Assembly: GCF_021018895.1 (NCBI RefSeq)
Contig: NC_079376.1
Coordinates: 15,811,001-15,875,000 of the forward strand
Source of the DNA: Seriola aureovittata
Lineage: Eukaryota; Chordata; Actinopteri; Carangiformes; Carangidae
DNA length: 64,000 nt
Direction of reading: 5' to 3'
Each line of letters opens with the position of its first letter. Within the stretch, counting starts at the first letter, position 1. The notes beneath the pieces were generated by a model that saw only the letters and a program-made list of their open reading frames with translations, made no database searches and was not told the DNA's origin. Both the position numbers and the translations under genes were made by a program. This document shows, one piece after another, positions 11,001 to 23,322 of this stretch.

Positions 11001-14000
11001 GCTGTCGTTACTCCGCTCAGTACGATAATCGCATTTACACTTGTAAGGTAAGAACAATAGCTCACCTGTATCACTAAGTTAGACCTGGGCTGTCTCTCTA
11101 TACCATTGACTTCTTAATTACTCTTGTTCCCTGACTAATGAACCTGCTGTTAAAATCATTGTGTGGTGCATCACCTCAGGCTTGCTATGAAGGTGGAAAG
11201 GAAGTGATAGTTGTCCCCAAGACCTCAGCTTCCTCAGACTCTCCATGGATGGGCCTTGCCAAATACGCTTGGTCTGGGTGAGTAGCAGGGGAATGACCTG
11301 CAGGGTCACATGTAACTAGGGTTAGGTTAGGCTTATGTTACCTTTCCAGAGCCCAATTTTAGCACCGGTGTTCCAGACTCTGAACTAAAATCAAATTTTT
11401 CTGTTCACACTAACCTACATGTACCACAGCAAATCATACCTTAAACGCACGTAGTAACATTTTCACATATTTTGACAGAGTTGTACATTTGTGTGTGTGT
11501 ATGTTCAGGTATGTTATTGAATGTCCCAATTGTGGAGTGATCTATCGGAGCCGTCAGTACTGGTACGGGAACCAGGACCCTGTGGATACAGTTGTCCGGA
11601 CCGAGATCCAGCATGTATGGCCAGGGGTAAGAGGAACAAGCTATTTCATTTATTTAACCAACATTGAATGTATTTCCTTAATTATCCATAATCATACAGG
11701 TTCAGAAATACACATATTGATAACCATCATTTACTGATGTAGAAAAAAACCTGTCTTCTATTTGCAGTCGGATGGCTTTTTAAAGGACAATAGCAATGCA
11801 GCACAGCGCCTTCTAGATGGAGTCAACCTAGTGGCCCAGTCTGTGTCAGAGCTCAGTGTCAAGCCTGCCAAGGTTGTCACCTCTTGGCTGACAGATCAGA
11901 TCGCCCCAGCCTACTGGAAACCCAACTCCCTCATCTTGGTGAGTGACACTCAGCCCCACCCTCTGCCACCCGCCACCAACAGCCAAGTCAACACTTTAGT
12001 GTCCAGGGGGATGTTTACTGTCTGGTGTTCTGTGCCTGTTACACATGTCTATGTTTGCAGGTCACAAGATAAAACTTGGATGGACTCGGATTGCATCCTC
12101 CTCCCTCTAGCTCTTGGTCAATAACAGTGTCTGTTGTTATTTTTCTCCTGTGTAAGGTGTGCCATAAGTGTCATGCAGTCTTCCAGGACAACGACACCAA
12201 GCATCACTGCCGTGCCTGTGGGGAGGGTTTCTGCGATGGCTGCTCTTCCAAAGCTGCACCCGTCCCTGAGAGAGGCTGGGGTCTTGGCCCTGTCAGAGTC
12301 TGTGACGTCTGCTTCGAGCAGAGAGTCTCATATGCAGGTACACACTCCCTCAATAATGTCAAATGTCCCCTGTTTTTCGTCATCTGTGTGTTATGAAGCC
12401 GTTGATGTTGGGTGTTCTGTGACTTGAGCAAAGACATTTTCTTTGTACAGAGCTGCTTGAAGCAGAGCTTGAAGAGGAAGAAGGTGGAACCCTGGCCAGG
12501 AAGGTTGGAGAGGCAGTCACCAACACCATAGGGGTTGTGGTGACTGCTATTGACATCCCACTTGGTGAGTGTTGCACAAAACAAACCTAAAGAGGAATGT
12601 TATGTAACCAGGGTAAATGACCCAGTAAATGTGAGTGTATGGATACAATGCCCTCTGGTGGTAGAGGTGTATCATACTTATGTACAGCAAGAAAGAGAAG
12701 CAATGAGGTCTTGTTTCTAGTTTGAGCTCTCCAAGATGTTATGCAGGAGCCGGCAAAGCCCTCCTTATAAGGAATATGGGATGACCTAATAACCTAGTTG
12801 TAACAGAACCTGTCCATTACCAAAAAGTTCACAGGTTTCTTTTAACTCATTGTAAAACATGCAAATGTCATAGATCAAAGAAACAATTGATATGACTAAT
12901 GTGTTGAAAAAATACTCTCAGACAAATGACATTGAAATAATCAGGTTTTGTCTGTTTCATTAAGCAGGGGTTCAAATGCAAAATTTGCATTTGCCTTTAA
13001 TGTGTTATTCTTGCCAGCTAAATGTTTACAGGCCATTTCCATTTCATTTTATGAGGCTTCCAGCTATAAATTACCTTTGCTATTTAACTTCTAAACATCA
13101 ATGACATTGACACTTAGAAGTTGCTTACATGACACATCTCAGTGACTGCTCAGTATTGCTCACTTCCATACTCTGCACTAACATCGTGAATGTACTTTGG
13201 TCCTGTGTTTATGAAAATAACATTTTTATAACAACTAATATGAGACGCTTCTGTAAAGATGATCCAAAAACAATTACTACTATGTGCATTGATCAATAGG
13301 TTTTTGATAACCTGATATCCTGCTGAAAACTTCTATATACTCAACACCATCCCAAAAATACCCCAGAGCAAGGTCTGCTCCAATCACAACAAAATTAGCC
13401 TTCTTATTTACAAATCCAAATCTTGTTTTTGTGTTTCCATGGTAACTGGATCCAAGACAGCTAAGGATTTCATTTTACCTGGAGTTTCAGTGCATTTCAG
13501 ACAGTAGTGAGGAGTAGGCAGCATGAATAAAGCTAAAATAAAGCATTGATAACTGAGATTTGAAAGTGTTTTAATATCAACAGTATAGGCAGAAGTTATA
13601 TAATACTTGACTGATACAAGTAAAATATTTTAACTACTGTGTGAATACAAATGAATGGAGGTACTGCAGAGTAAAACTAAGTGTAATGGAAGTGGCACAT
13701 CAAGTGTATGCGCCTCTAAATTAAAGGAATAGTTCGTCATTTTGAGAAATACAAGTTTCACAGAGGTTTATGTCGTTGCCAGGCAACCGGCGGAGACTCC
13801 AGGAATGAAACAGATTTAAACATGACATGACATTTAGATATGACATGCTAATTAGTGAGCTTTGGAGGCACTAGAACGCAGGATGTATTACCTTTGGACA
13901 GAGCCAGGCTAGCTGTTTCCCGCTGTTTCCAGTCTCAATGCTAAGCTAAGCTAACAGACGTAACTGTGATATTGATTTTTTGTCCACACTATAAAGTTGA

Positions 14001-14334
14001 CTTAAATGACTACAGTGTGTGTAGTAAATGTAAAACACAAACTGTTACATTACACCACAAACAATAAGTGTTTGTATTTATTTGTGTTGTGTTCCCTGTA
14101 GGCCTAGTGAAAGATGCAGCCCGTCCTGCCTACTGGGTGCCTGACCAGGACATCCTGTCCTGCCACAACTGCCAGCGCGAGTTCACTGCCAAACTGTCCA
14201 AGCATCACTGCCGTGCCTGTGGCCAAGGAGTGTGTGACGACTGCTCCCCAGAGCGTCGGCCGGTTCCTTCACGGGGCTGGGACCACCCCGTGCGCGTGTG
14301 CACCAGCTGCAACCAGAAACCTGGAGAACTTTAA
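8075..14334 (+). CDS. zfyve1: Zinc finger FYVE domain-containing protein 1 (DFCP1)
   Basis: Eleven coding exons: 8075-8584, 8696-9200, 10394-10608, 10741-10847, 10939-11047, 11180-11277, 11509-11626, 11768-11938, 12157-12337, 12451-12564 and 14102-14334. All borders are GT/AG with consistent phases, giving 786 residues (human about 777). The protein binds PI3P and marks ER-linked omegasomes where autophagosomes form; it also sits on Golgi/ER and lipid droplets. In order: two cysteine/histidine-rich B-box-like modules (residues 34-58 and 71-115), a GTPase-like ATP/GTP-binding domain with P-loop GNTGEGKS (196-203) and DTEG (244-247), a cysteine-rich middle (CLSCG, CPNCG), then two FYVE fingers (about 607-672 and 721-780), each with the KHHCRACG core. 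No frame break was seen. It shares strand with dpf3, 2.5 kb downstream. Confidence 0.97.
8696..9200 (+). CDS. zfyve1: zfyve1 exon encoding the nucleotide-binding domain
   Basis: This 505-base exon carries the P-loop (GNTGEGKS) and the Walker-B-like IDTEGLLG, followed by a strongly conserved stretch with RTHADRLHDDLFKFLGDAS. Both nucleotide-binding motifs are intact. The exon ends one base into an Asp codon that the exon at 10394 completes. Confidence 0.95.
9201..10393 (+). other. zfyve1: zfyve1 intron 2
   Basis: This 1.2 kb intron is AT-rich and holds a probable interspersed repeat fragment at about 9765-9845 (with 'cccattgagatacaggatgt' and 'gggagtcctggcaagatggc'). No alternative exon was recognised. 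Confidence 0.7.
9765..9845 (+). repeat. Probable interspersed repeat fragment
   Basis: The words 'cccattgagatacaggatgt' and 'gggagtcctggcaagatggc' resemble a fish repeat I know from other loci. There is no second copy in this window to confirm it. It is followed by a CAA/CA-rich stretch. Confidence 0.4.
12157..12337 (+). CDS. zfyve1: zfyve1 exon encoding FYVE finger 1
   Basis: This exon begins in the first zinc-knuckle (VCHKCHAVF) and carries KHHCRACGEGFC and the closing RVCDVC, giving the eight zinc ligands of a FYVE finger. The preceding exon supplies AYWKPN; WxPN in place of WxxD is also what I recall for the human protein. Confidence 0.93.
12565..14101 (+). other. zfyve1: zfyve1 intron 10
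   Basis: This 1.5 kb intron is AT-rich and contains an inverted-orientation copy of the foldback repeat at 13722-13960. No exon candidate was seen. Confidence 0.7.
13722..13960 (-). repeat. Foldback (MITE-like) repeat copy, opposite orientation
   Basis: It begins 'ggaatagttcgtcattttga' and ends 'ctaagctaagctaacag', the reverse complement of the 'ttagcttagct' arm at 391-565. It shares 'taattagtgagc' and 'tagctgtttccc' with 44398-44812. Non-coding, within zfyve1 intron 10. Confidence 0.7.
14102..14334 (+). CDS. zfyve1: zfyve1 terminal coding exon, FYVE finger 2
   Basis: It carries WVPDQDILSCHNC, KLSKHHCRACGQGVCDDC, RGWDHPVRVC and the stop. This finger has the full WxxD and basic HHCR motifs expected for PI3P binding. 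The acceptor is at 14100-14101 and the stop at 14332-14334. Confidence 0.96.
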
Positions 14335-14463
14335 CAGGGACGGCCTTCCTTCCTCAGAGCACCGGAGAGAACCACTCACTCACTCAGCTCGCAGTCTGTC
14401 ACTGCTTTACCTCCGTTACTCCAATGGTTCTGTCTTGTATCTGTGGCAAGGAAGTTTTTAGGC

Positions 14464-14486
14464 ATATATATATATATATATATATA
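14464..14486 (+). repeat. (TA)n microsatellite in the zfyve1 3' UTR
   Basis: Eleven TA units about 130 bases after the zfyve1 stop codon. Confidence 0.9.
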
Positions 14487-15218
14487 GGACATTTAGCAGA
14501 TTTGGGATTTCTGAGTTCCTGTGGCCTTTGTAGAACAGCCAGAACATGTTAGTTACTTGACTGAGTGTGAAACCTGCATTTCCACTCTGATTATTCACAG
14601 AGTGAATATTTTGATTCTTATCGACACAAATCCCAGATTTTACGTTAAATAAGGCTGTTCAGCTATTTTTCTACTATCAGAAAATATTAAAAAAATAATT
14701 TAAAGAATATTAGATAGTTGAGAACCCCATGCGGTTGGTGTGATTAGTGTCCAGCAATTCTTATTATTGAGCATTGTTTTTCTGATGTAGTACGTGTAAT
14801 GGCAAGGGGATATTTTACATCCATGCAGGTATAACTGCAGGCTCCATTGCATGCTGTATTGCAACATTTTAGTTTTTGCACTAAACCTTTTTCAGCTGTT
14901 ATAGGCTGTTGCTTACGATGGCCAAAACCCAGATATCCAGTCTGTCCCAGACTGAGCTGAAATCTAGGGTTCTAGAGTGTGGATATCTGGTGTGCCAAAA
15001 ATCATTCAGGTCACTGTATCTGTGCTGGTATAATGTTTATATTTTATCATGTACTTTGTGGTTGTATGAAGACATAGAACTATGTTAGAGGAGTGTACAT
15101 TTGAAATGTTGAAAATTATTTATGTATTGAAGAAAAAAAAAATTACTTATTAGCACTCTGGCATGCATGACAGTCTGAGCGATTCATGGCCTTTTACTTG
15201 TTCAGAGGACGGTCTCTG

Positions 15219-15224
15219 AATAAA
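15219..15224 (+). other. zfyve1: Candidate zfyve1 polyadenylation signal
   Basis: AATAAA about 885 bases after the stop codon. It is the first clear canonical signal in the 3' UTR. Confidence 0.45.
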
Positions 15225-16725
15225 CCTCACTATTTCTTTTACCAAGCGTGTATACATGCTATGAAATGTAGGTATTTAATGTTCAAATTTGTTTTCTTGA
15301 CACCTTGATTTTAATTGTTTTTTAAATATTTACAGTTGATGTTTGCTAGGGTGTATGGATATTGTTCTGCAGAACTGAGTAATATCCACATTTGTCTTCA
15401 AACCAGTTTTACATGTTACATTCACGCCTCCAAGTCTGACAGGATAAGAACTCCTTGTTCAGCTCATCACAGCTAGTTTGTCTGTTATTTTAGATCTGTT
15501 ATTGAAAGATATTGTATATTTTCTTTTTCTGTTTTTTGTTTGACATTAGTTACTGTGTAGATATTTATGTACTTTGTAGTGACCGTATCTGAACCACCCT
15601 TTCTCGCCATAGTTTTTTTTTTTTTTGTCTTTCAGCATTACACAGAAAAACACATGCTCAAATGTGGCAATGATGAGATATTGAACCATATTTAGTGACT
15701 GAGAGCTTTAACTTGTCTTGCATCATTACTTTTTTGTTATTGAGTAATGAGACTGTTACGTGTGGATATGATACAAAGCACAAGGTGATGCCTTTAACAC
15801 ATATGCTTGTATTTTATTGTTAAAAATGAGAAAAAAAAAGGGTTGTCGATTGTAAGCTTTGTAGATAAAGTTAATTCTCCCTTTGGTCCTTACGTGGAAC
15901 TTTTTGGTTCTGATGTCTGATGAGAAGATGTTGTGTCTGCCTTGTCTCAAAATAGATTTATCTGTCTGAATGTTGCATCACACACACCTTCCTCTGAGAT
16001 TCTAATATTGCACAGGATAGAATAGGAAATACATCATGTCAGATCACTTGTACTGGACTTCATTCCCATGCAAATGTGTGCAGTCTGTTGCTTCAGATAT
16101 CCTTTGTGGTGTCTAGTCTTCGACTAGGTTGGGTGCTACTATGAACACTCACCTACACACTACAAATCAAGCAGGAATGATCAATGCATTTTAAAATGTT
16201 GGAAACTAACTTGAAACAGTGATGTGTGTGGATACTTGCTGAATTGGTGGAAGATTTGCATACGATTAAAGTTGTATCAGCTCCCGTCTGTCAAAACATA
16301 ATCTGAAATTGCCTCCATGTCTTTAGTGTGTGTGTGTGTGTTTGTGTTTTAAATCTCCCTGTGTCATACCACTTACTGTACTGTATGTGGGAGGAATAGA
16401 TCGTGTGCACGCCTGTGCATTATGAGCTCTGCTTCCTCTCCTCTCCAACACTTCAGCCCCGGATAAAGTGAGGGAAAATTATTTGCTTGGTGCTTATTGA
16501 TGATGATAAATGATTTATAATTATTTTAATAAATAATTAAACACAAGCTTCCATGTTGATATTCTGTGCCACTTGCACTGCATTGACTTGCCAAAGAGGG
16601 AATTGCTCTTGATATGTATCCAAGCTACAGTAAGGGTCTCTTTAAAAGTGCTGTAATTCAGTTGTGTACAATTTAAATACAAGGGAAAACCCTTTAAAAT
16701 AATTTTGACAGTTTACCCCATTAAG

Positions 16726-16859
16726 CCACGCCCCGTCCGCCTATGCTGCAGATGTATTGGTCCACGAATTCACCCCGAGCTCTGATTGGTCAATTTCCGT
16801 AGGTTTCCCTCAGAACTGCAAGACGCCGATATTGCGTTACATTGTAGCAAAATGGCGGC
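16726..16859 (+). promoter_or_regulatory. dpf3: dpf3 core promoter with GC box, CCAAT boxes and YY1 site
   Basis: A TATA-less promoter layout: a GC/CACC box CCACGCCCC (16726-16734), two inverted CCAAT boxes (ATTGG at 16756-16760, and within GATTGG at 16784-16789), then AAAATGGCGGC at 16849-16859 spanning the start codon. The last is the YY1 consensus known to overlap the ATG in many vertebrate genes. Sequence on both sides is locally CpG-enriched, including 17215-17350 inside intron 1. Confidence 0.6.
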
Positions 16860-19800
16860 TGTCATTCAGAATCCACTAAAAGCGTAAGTAATTTAGACAT
16901 TGAGGAAATTGTGAATAATTACTTTGTTGCCAACTCGTACATTAAAACTGGCTGTTCGTGCATGTCATTTCCTGTCGTGTGCATATGACAGATTAAGCTG
17001 TCCAAATCTATTTTGTGTACTTCTTGCATGGCAAAGTAGCCTCGTATAGTTCTTTTATTCCACAAGATTTTAACATTTAGTCTTAAACATGTGCGTAAGG
17101 CTGCCTGACATTTTGACTGCACCGGAGGAGCTTTTCCTCCGTGTGGGTTTGCATTCAACACAGGAGAGTGTCGTCTTTCCTGGGCTATAAATTTATTTGA
17201 AAACTGTCGACAACGTGCCTTTGCGCCCCACCGAATAATTAAAAGCCGATTTTCTTCGTGCTCGGTTGGGCATAGCGGCGGAATATCATCTGACATTCCG
17301 AAAGTCGTTTATAGTTGGTGTGAATTGTCGACATGTCAACTTTGGCTCCTCCGAGCGCAGACGTGGTCAGGACCCGGTAAAGCAAGGGAGGAGGCATTTT
17401 GTATTTGCATGCTTTGCTGGCGAAATCGACAAAAGTGACAGCAAATTTGAGTCCGCGGTTGGAAATAGACTGTCACCCTGAGCTCAGATAGCCTGTTCAA
17501 TAGTCATTTCTGTCCCTCAACTTCAAAGAAATGCTCCACCTTTTTCTCCATTTCTCCTTTGTTCTTCTGTATTGTTTCACCCAATTCCATTGGTAGACAT
17601 ATTACTGTAAGTTAGACACAATTAGCCTCCTGTTTTCTTGTCATTTCATATTAGAACTAGATCATAATGTTGCATGTCTTTAAATGCTTACATTCAGTTG
17701 GACGTGACAGCAGCCGTCAGCCTGTATTGATGGGTTGTAATGATCATCATGGCTCTTTGGGACTGTGAAAGGTAGAGCAGGCACTCCACTGTGCCTTTAA
17801 GTGGAGGAGTGCTGGAGATTAGCTTGGTCCAGGATCCTGGGCCCATCTGTCAGAGAGATGCTCCGACAGAGAGGAAGTGTTGGGCACAAGCAGGAGAACC
17901 ATCTGCTCCTCCATAGAGGTACCCTGGCACCTCCGTGGACTGTAGCACAACGAGTGGACCACACATCACCTTGCACATCACCCACTGGTGTTGTTACTCC
18001 ACCTGAGAGTGATGTTTTTGATACCTGATTGTGCTTTTTTTTTTTCTTCCATAGCACATTGACCTTTTTCTGCTAAGGATCAGATAATATACAGGCCCCA
18101 CTACTTGCTTTCATTCTGTGATATTATGAGGGGCTGTCAAAGTGGCCTTTGGCAAGACAACCCCCCACCTGCACCCTCATTGCATGATGCTCTGGAAAAG
18201 ACTGTTAGCTAAATGCAAAATTTCCCCTAGATCTGTATTTATACATGAGTCGACTGAGCATGCTTGCACTTGTCCTGCAGTGCCCTCCTTCACAGTTTTG
18301 CCAACCAGGGAATGGCCCGATACAATCACAGCTTCCCTCTGCTGGCATCTGAACAGCTCAGTGAAACAGCTGATGTTAAAGTGTTGGATGTAAATGTTGT
18401 AAGATATATATATTTCCTTCCGCTCTCTATTAGTATGGGAAAGTGCATTTTAGTATTGTATTGTTGGACTGTATCCCTCTCATGTGTCCCAGCACGCTTC
18501 AGCATGCGTCTGCTGTCAAGCTGCTGTTTCATCTGAGAAACGTTTTAGCATTCAGATGTGGAATGTCTCCTTGCTATAAGCTGTGCTTAATGAAGTGTTT
18601 CAATCTGCTATAATTAGCCTCTGTCTCGGGTTTCTGACTTCATTTCACAAGTTTGTCAGATTATAATTAGTCACACTTGACACTAATTGGATGTCGCTCC
18701 TGTGGACCAGTTTGACCTTTTTTCTTTTTTTTGTATTTTTCTTTACAAAAAAAAAGATGATTCACTTTAGGGAAATGAAACTCTGGTTTGACTTTGTTGT
18801 GGAGATGTGGTGGCGCATGAAGCTGCAGTGTGCGGGCCTGTGCACGTCTGTGTGAGGTCCGTCCCTTGTTTGAGCTTGGGAGGACAGTAATTTCCAGAAT
18901 CTGCTGATTAAAATGGAGTCTGGAATATTTGATCAATAAAGAAGCTCATAAAGATGCTCATATAAAATTTTATTTACAGCTGGAGTTTTCTTTCTTTGCT
19001 TCCCCAATCCAGCTGCTGCCTTGTCATTGGTGTTGAGTAGACTTTGGGAGAGTCAGGTCTGCTGTTTATTGGCACTTCAGTGTGTGGAGGTGTATGATCT
19101 GGTTTTACTCCTGCCCTCACCCAGACGCTCTTGTTCTGATTGGTGTAATCAGAGGTTGCTGTCAGGATGCAGTCACTCTGTACACCCTCCTCCTCCTCCC
19201 CCTCCTCCTCCCCCTCTCTTGTTATGTGGTAGCTGTAGCTTCCTGTGAAGCAGCAGTGCACCTGCAAAGTTATGTTACTAGATCATCATTTTATACTTTT
19301 TTTCTTTGTTTTTGTTTTACATAACTCCGATCTATTAAGAGCTGTGCTGTGTTAAAGTAAACACAGGAGTTTTGTCGTGGCTCCAGCTCACTTGGCCTCT
19401 GTGAGCTGCTCTCCTGCAAACTAAAGTTTGTCATTAGATATGCAAAACGAGTGTTGACACATGCTCACATTACGGACGCAGCCATGTGACGCAGCGAACC
19501 GTTGACAGGAACACGCTGATAGCGGAGGCCCCACTGGCCACAAGATTTGCTTTTGTTCCTCGCCCTCATGCACACACTCACCTTCTCTACTCAACTGGAA
19601 GATATTGAGGATGTGTAGCACATACCTCTGAGGCACCTTTTTTTAAGCCCTGAACTTTTTAAGTTCACGTTAAGCCCCTTGGGTTTTGTCACCATTAGGC
19701 AGAGCTAAGACTTAAAAGGATAATTCTGGTTTACTACAACCTATGTCTTTATTTTTTTTTGCGTGTGTTGGCTATTATTTCTATCAGCTTTGATAAAACT

Positions 19801-20617
19801 GGATTCAGAGAGTAATTACTAAGAATCAGGACATGGGGAAATTGCTATAGGAAGTCCAGCTGTGTTAGAGACAACAGTCAAGACAGGTTGTTAACAAAGA
19901 TAAATCTTGACCCGATTTAAGAGGAAAGCAGGAGGAAAAGAGATATGTTTCAGCTTAACAATCTTCTACTGATTTTTGTTTTTAGTCCTGCCTACACACT
20001 ACCTGACTATGTCACTTCTTGTTACTTGATAGATAAGATGTTGGTGATGGCACCTCACAAGCAGAGATTGTTTCCTTTTAAAGGGGATCATTAGCGTTAA
20101 GTGTTGAACCACTGACCTAAACTACTGTATTTATAGACGAAACTGAAAGTGAATGTGGTCAAAGTGTTAGTAATAGGCCTTCATTTTACAGGAAAACTGT
20201 GTGCACACAACTAATGCAAGTACGGTAAGTCATAGTTGAACCAGGAAGCTAGTCTGTAAACTATGATGGATGTTGAAAACAGAAAGTTTGAGTGATAAAT
20301 TTACTATGTGCCATTGAATTCTTTCCCAAATAAGTTCATAAGTCATGCCAGACTGCTTTTTGTGTGTGTGCTTTGCCCCATCTGACTTCTGTTTAGTGGT
20401 GTTGCTCAGTTTCCAAATCTCAGTTATTAATGTGGTGAGTTCAATGTTGTCACACTTGACAGGAATAGTGGCCAAAACTATAGAATTAACACCCAAGTTG
20501 TAATAATAAACTGGAGTTATTCTCAAACCACTTCGATTTCAAAGGGTGGCGGAAAAACAAAAGCACACACCTCAGACCAGAGAAGAGGAGAGAAGTCGTG
20601 ACTACTGACATAGAGGT

Positions 20618-20682
<65 letters not shown>

Positions 20683-22188
20683 GTGCGTGTGTGCGTGTGT
20701 GTGTGCGCGTGTGTGTGCGTGTGCGTGCGTGCGCGCGTGTGTGTGCGTGCACGTGTCTGTCTCCTGTGTGGCTGGACGTGCGGGTCTTGTCACTCATTAC
20801 AAGTGTCAGAAAGATCTCTCACCTAAGCCGGTGCACCTGCTGCTCGTGGCGCCGGGTGCTCTGATGGAGAGCATGTCGTCGCACAGACATCCAGCACCCA
20901 CCAGAAGACTTTCACCACTTATTTGCTCTCTCTCACTCCCCACCCTCATTCTCCCTCCCAGAAACCCTGCACATTTCAACTTCAGACTGATGAGCGTCTT
21001 CTCTCGGTTTGTTCGACTCGAGTAGTCTCAGGAGTTTCTTGGCACTACACAGTGAGTGTGCGCTCGTAGTGGGCTTCGGGGAGCATTTACAACTGGTCAG
21101 CTGGTCTGCATTTAGTAAACTGATATGTCACAGTGCGTCCCAGCAGAACTGTGTGTTGATATCAAGGAATGGCAGTAGGGCAAACAGGTTAGTTTCGTTT
21201 ACTGTTGGAAACAAAACACCTACATGTGTGGTATAGATCTGAGGAATGCATTTAATGACACAGCTGTGTGTAATTATTTTTTATGAGCCAAATTATCATT
21301 TTGAAAGGAAATCTTTCTACTGTTGAAGGTGTTAAATCTGGTTAGGGTATATCCCTGTGTAGACTGTGTAAAAATTCCTGTGTCTTAAAACCTGTGAAAG
21401 TGTTGGGACATCTGAGAAACCGGTGTTCTCTTGGCTTTGTAACACTGTACAACATCTTTACAGGACAGAGCCTAGTAGTGACATGGTTATTAGCTACAAT
21501 GAAGCCACTATGTTGGTATGATTGTAACACGCTGAAGGAAAAACAAAGCCCCATGGCCCCAAGTCATGATCTGCTTGATAACTTTGAACCTCTGTTCCAA
21601 CCTTCGTGCCTTTTTGAACCCCCTGTCTTGTTGTTTTTATTCCCCCCCATCTTTCTCTTTCAAACACCTTTCCACCCCTCCCTGCACTCACTCTGTACCT
21701 GTGACTGTTTACTCTTCTCAGTCACACTGACATGAAGCCTCCCTTTCCCAGAAGCCTCACACACTGTGGCTTTGTCTGAACCGCAGAGCCGTGGGCTTTG
21801 TGCGGGACAGCATTTCTAACACGGCTGTTCATCTGCTGGACGTCGTCTTGTGGTGGGGTAGAGAGAGAGAGAGAGAGAAAGAGAAAGAGAGGGGTGAGCA
21901 GGATCTGGAAGACGCTGACAAATCGGCCTCCCACCTCCTCCACCTCTAGTTTAAGATTCCAGGCTCGACTCACAGCCCGCAGCTCATTAGTTTCACTTCA
22001 AAATGGCCGTCTTCCTAATGTTGTAATTGAGAACACGTGTAGGAACTTCATTATGCGGATGTGGAGATGTCCATACTAGAAGAACCGTTGGCTACAGTGT
22101 TTTTTGCCCTGTTGGCCCTGTGATATAACATCACACTGTGGAAACCACACACAAAGTACCTTGCTATGATTTCAGAGTTGCTGCATTT

Positions 22189-22223
<35 letters not shown>

Positions 22224-23279
22224 ACATCTTTGATATAGTGAAATTAGAACCTGCTCTTGTGCTAGACGTTCTGCAGAGATTAATTAAGTAGGCTAATTAC
22301 CATACCAGGCGTGTGGCAGCGATTGAGGGCTTGAATGTGAAATATCCTCCCCCATTTCACTCTGAATATTAACTCTGAAACCCTGAGGGACTGCCAAAAT
22401 CTCAGTGGCGCTAAGAAAAGTGGAACTAAAGTGCGAGAGTCTTCGCTAGCTGGTCAGAGGAGTGACTTCATATCAGACCGCAGATTCAGTGTTGCTGTGA
22501 TAATCTGACTCAGTCAACACCAGTGTAGCTCACAGCCTATCTGGAATCAGATCAGACAAAGAGCCCACAGAGGTAATAACATGTTTAACCTCGGGAGTGG
22601 GAGCACCAGAGTTGTTGCACTGTTGTAACTGTGTTGCTTTGTTTTGTTTTTCCTTCAACAAATTCTCCCCAATGGCAAGCTAGAGAGAGGATAGAGAGGC
22701 TTAGCTGTCAGTTTGATACTTGCATTGAACAGGAGTGATTAAAAGTTTGATGCGTTACTCATGTTGAGGATAATTTTCAGTGTACCTTTGCATAATTGCT
22801 CTTCTTTTAAAGAAGCAGCTGTTATTTCCTTCCTTATGTTGTATTGATCTGCTTTCCATCATCTTGCAGCAGCCTCAGCTTAAATGATTCAATGATCTGT
22901 GGCCAGTGAAGCAACGGGCCACTATCACAGCATTCATACAAACTAAAAAAGGCTAATCCGCATATCAGAGATTCTGCAAATAGTCACACTAGTCATTAGC
23001 AACATGTCTGTTCTTGCCCAGCTCTTCAAACCAGCTGCCACGTCAGTGACTGAACAGGTGTCGACCACATCACTCAGTGTCACTGACCTCTGCTGCTAAT
23101 GTTACCCCCCGCAGGTTGGGCGACCAATTCTACAAGGATGCTATTGAGCAGTGCCGCAGCTACAATGCTCGCCTGTGTGCCGAACGCAGCGTCCGCCTGC
23201 CATTCCTGGACTCACAAACCGGCGTGGCCCAGAACAACTGCTACATCTGGATGGAGCGGCACCACCGTAGCCCCGGTGG

Positions 23280-23322
<43 letters not shown>

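Larger units (their letters stand above)
14335..16851. other. zfyve1 3' UTR and zfyve1-dpf3 intergenic spacer
   Basis: It starts with the zfyve1 3' UTR, including a TA microsatellite (14464-14486) and an AATAAA at 15219-15224. The remainder is AT-rich with no coding frame; a further AATAAA-containing stretch lies near 16526. The last 130 bases are the dpf3 promoter. Human DCAF4 lies at this position, but nothing like it is visible. Confidence 0.7.
16884..23114 (+). other. dpf3: dpf3 intron 1
   Basis: This 6.2 kb intron has a CpG-richer start (17100-17480), a (CTC)n tract at 19186-19218, a long (GT)n tract at 20619-20756, a short GA/AG tract near 21861-21890 and a pure C run at 22190-22223. 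A stretch at 22265-22400 with TAATTA-type words could be a conserved non-coding element, which cannot be judged without alignment. No further exon was recognised. Confidence 0.65.

Noticed and set aside
14464..14486. TATA-like sequence as a promoter
   Set aside because: It is a TA microsatellite in the zfyve1 3' UTR with no gene start downstream.
20486..21025. Long His/Thr and Cys/Val open frames on both strands
   Set aside because: They are translations of the (GT)n microsatellite.
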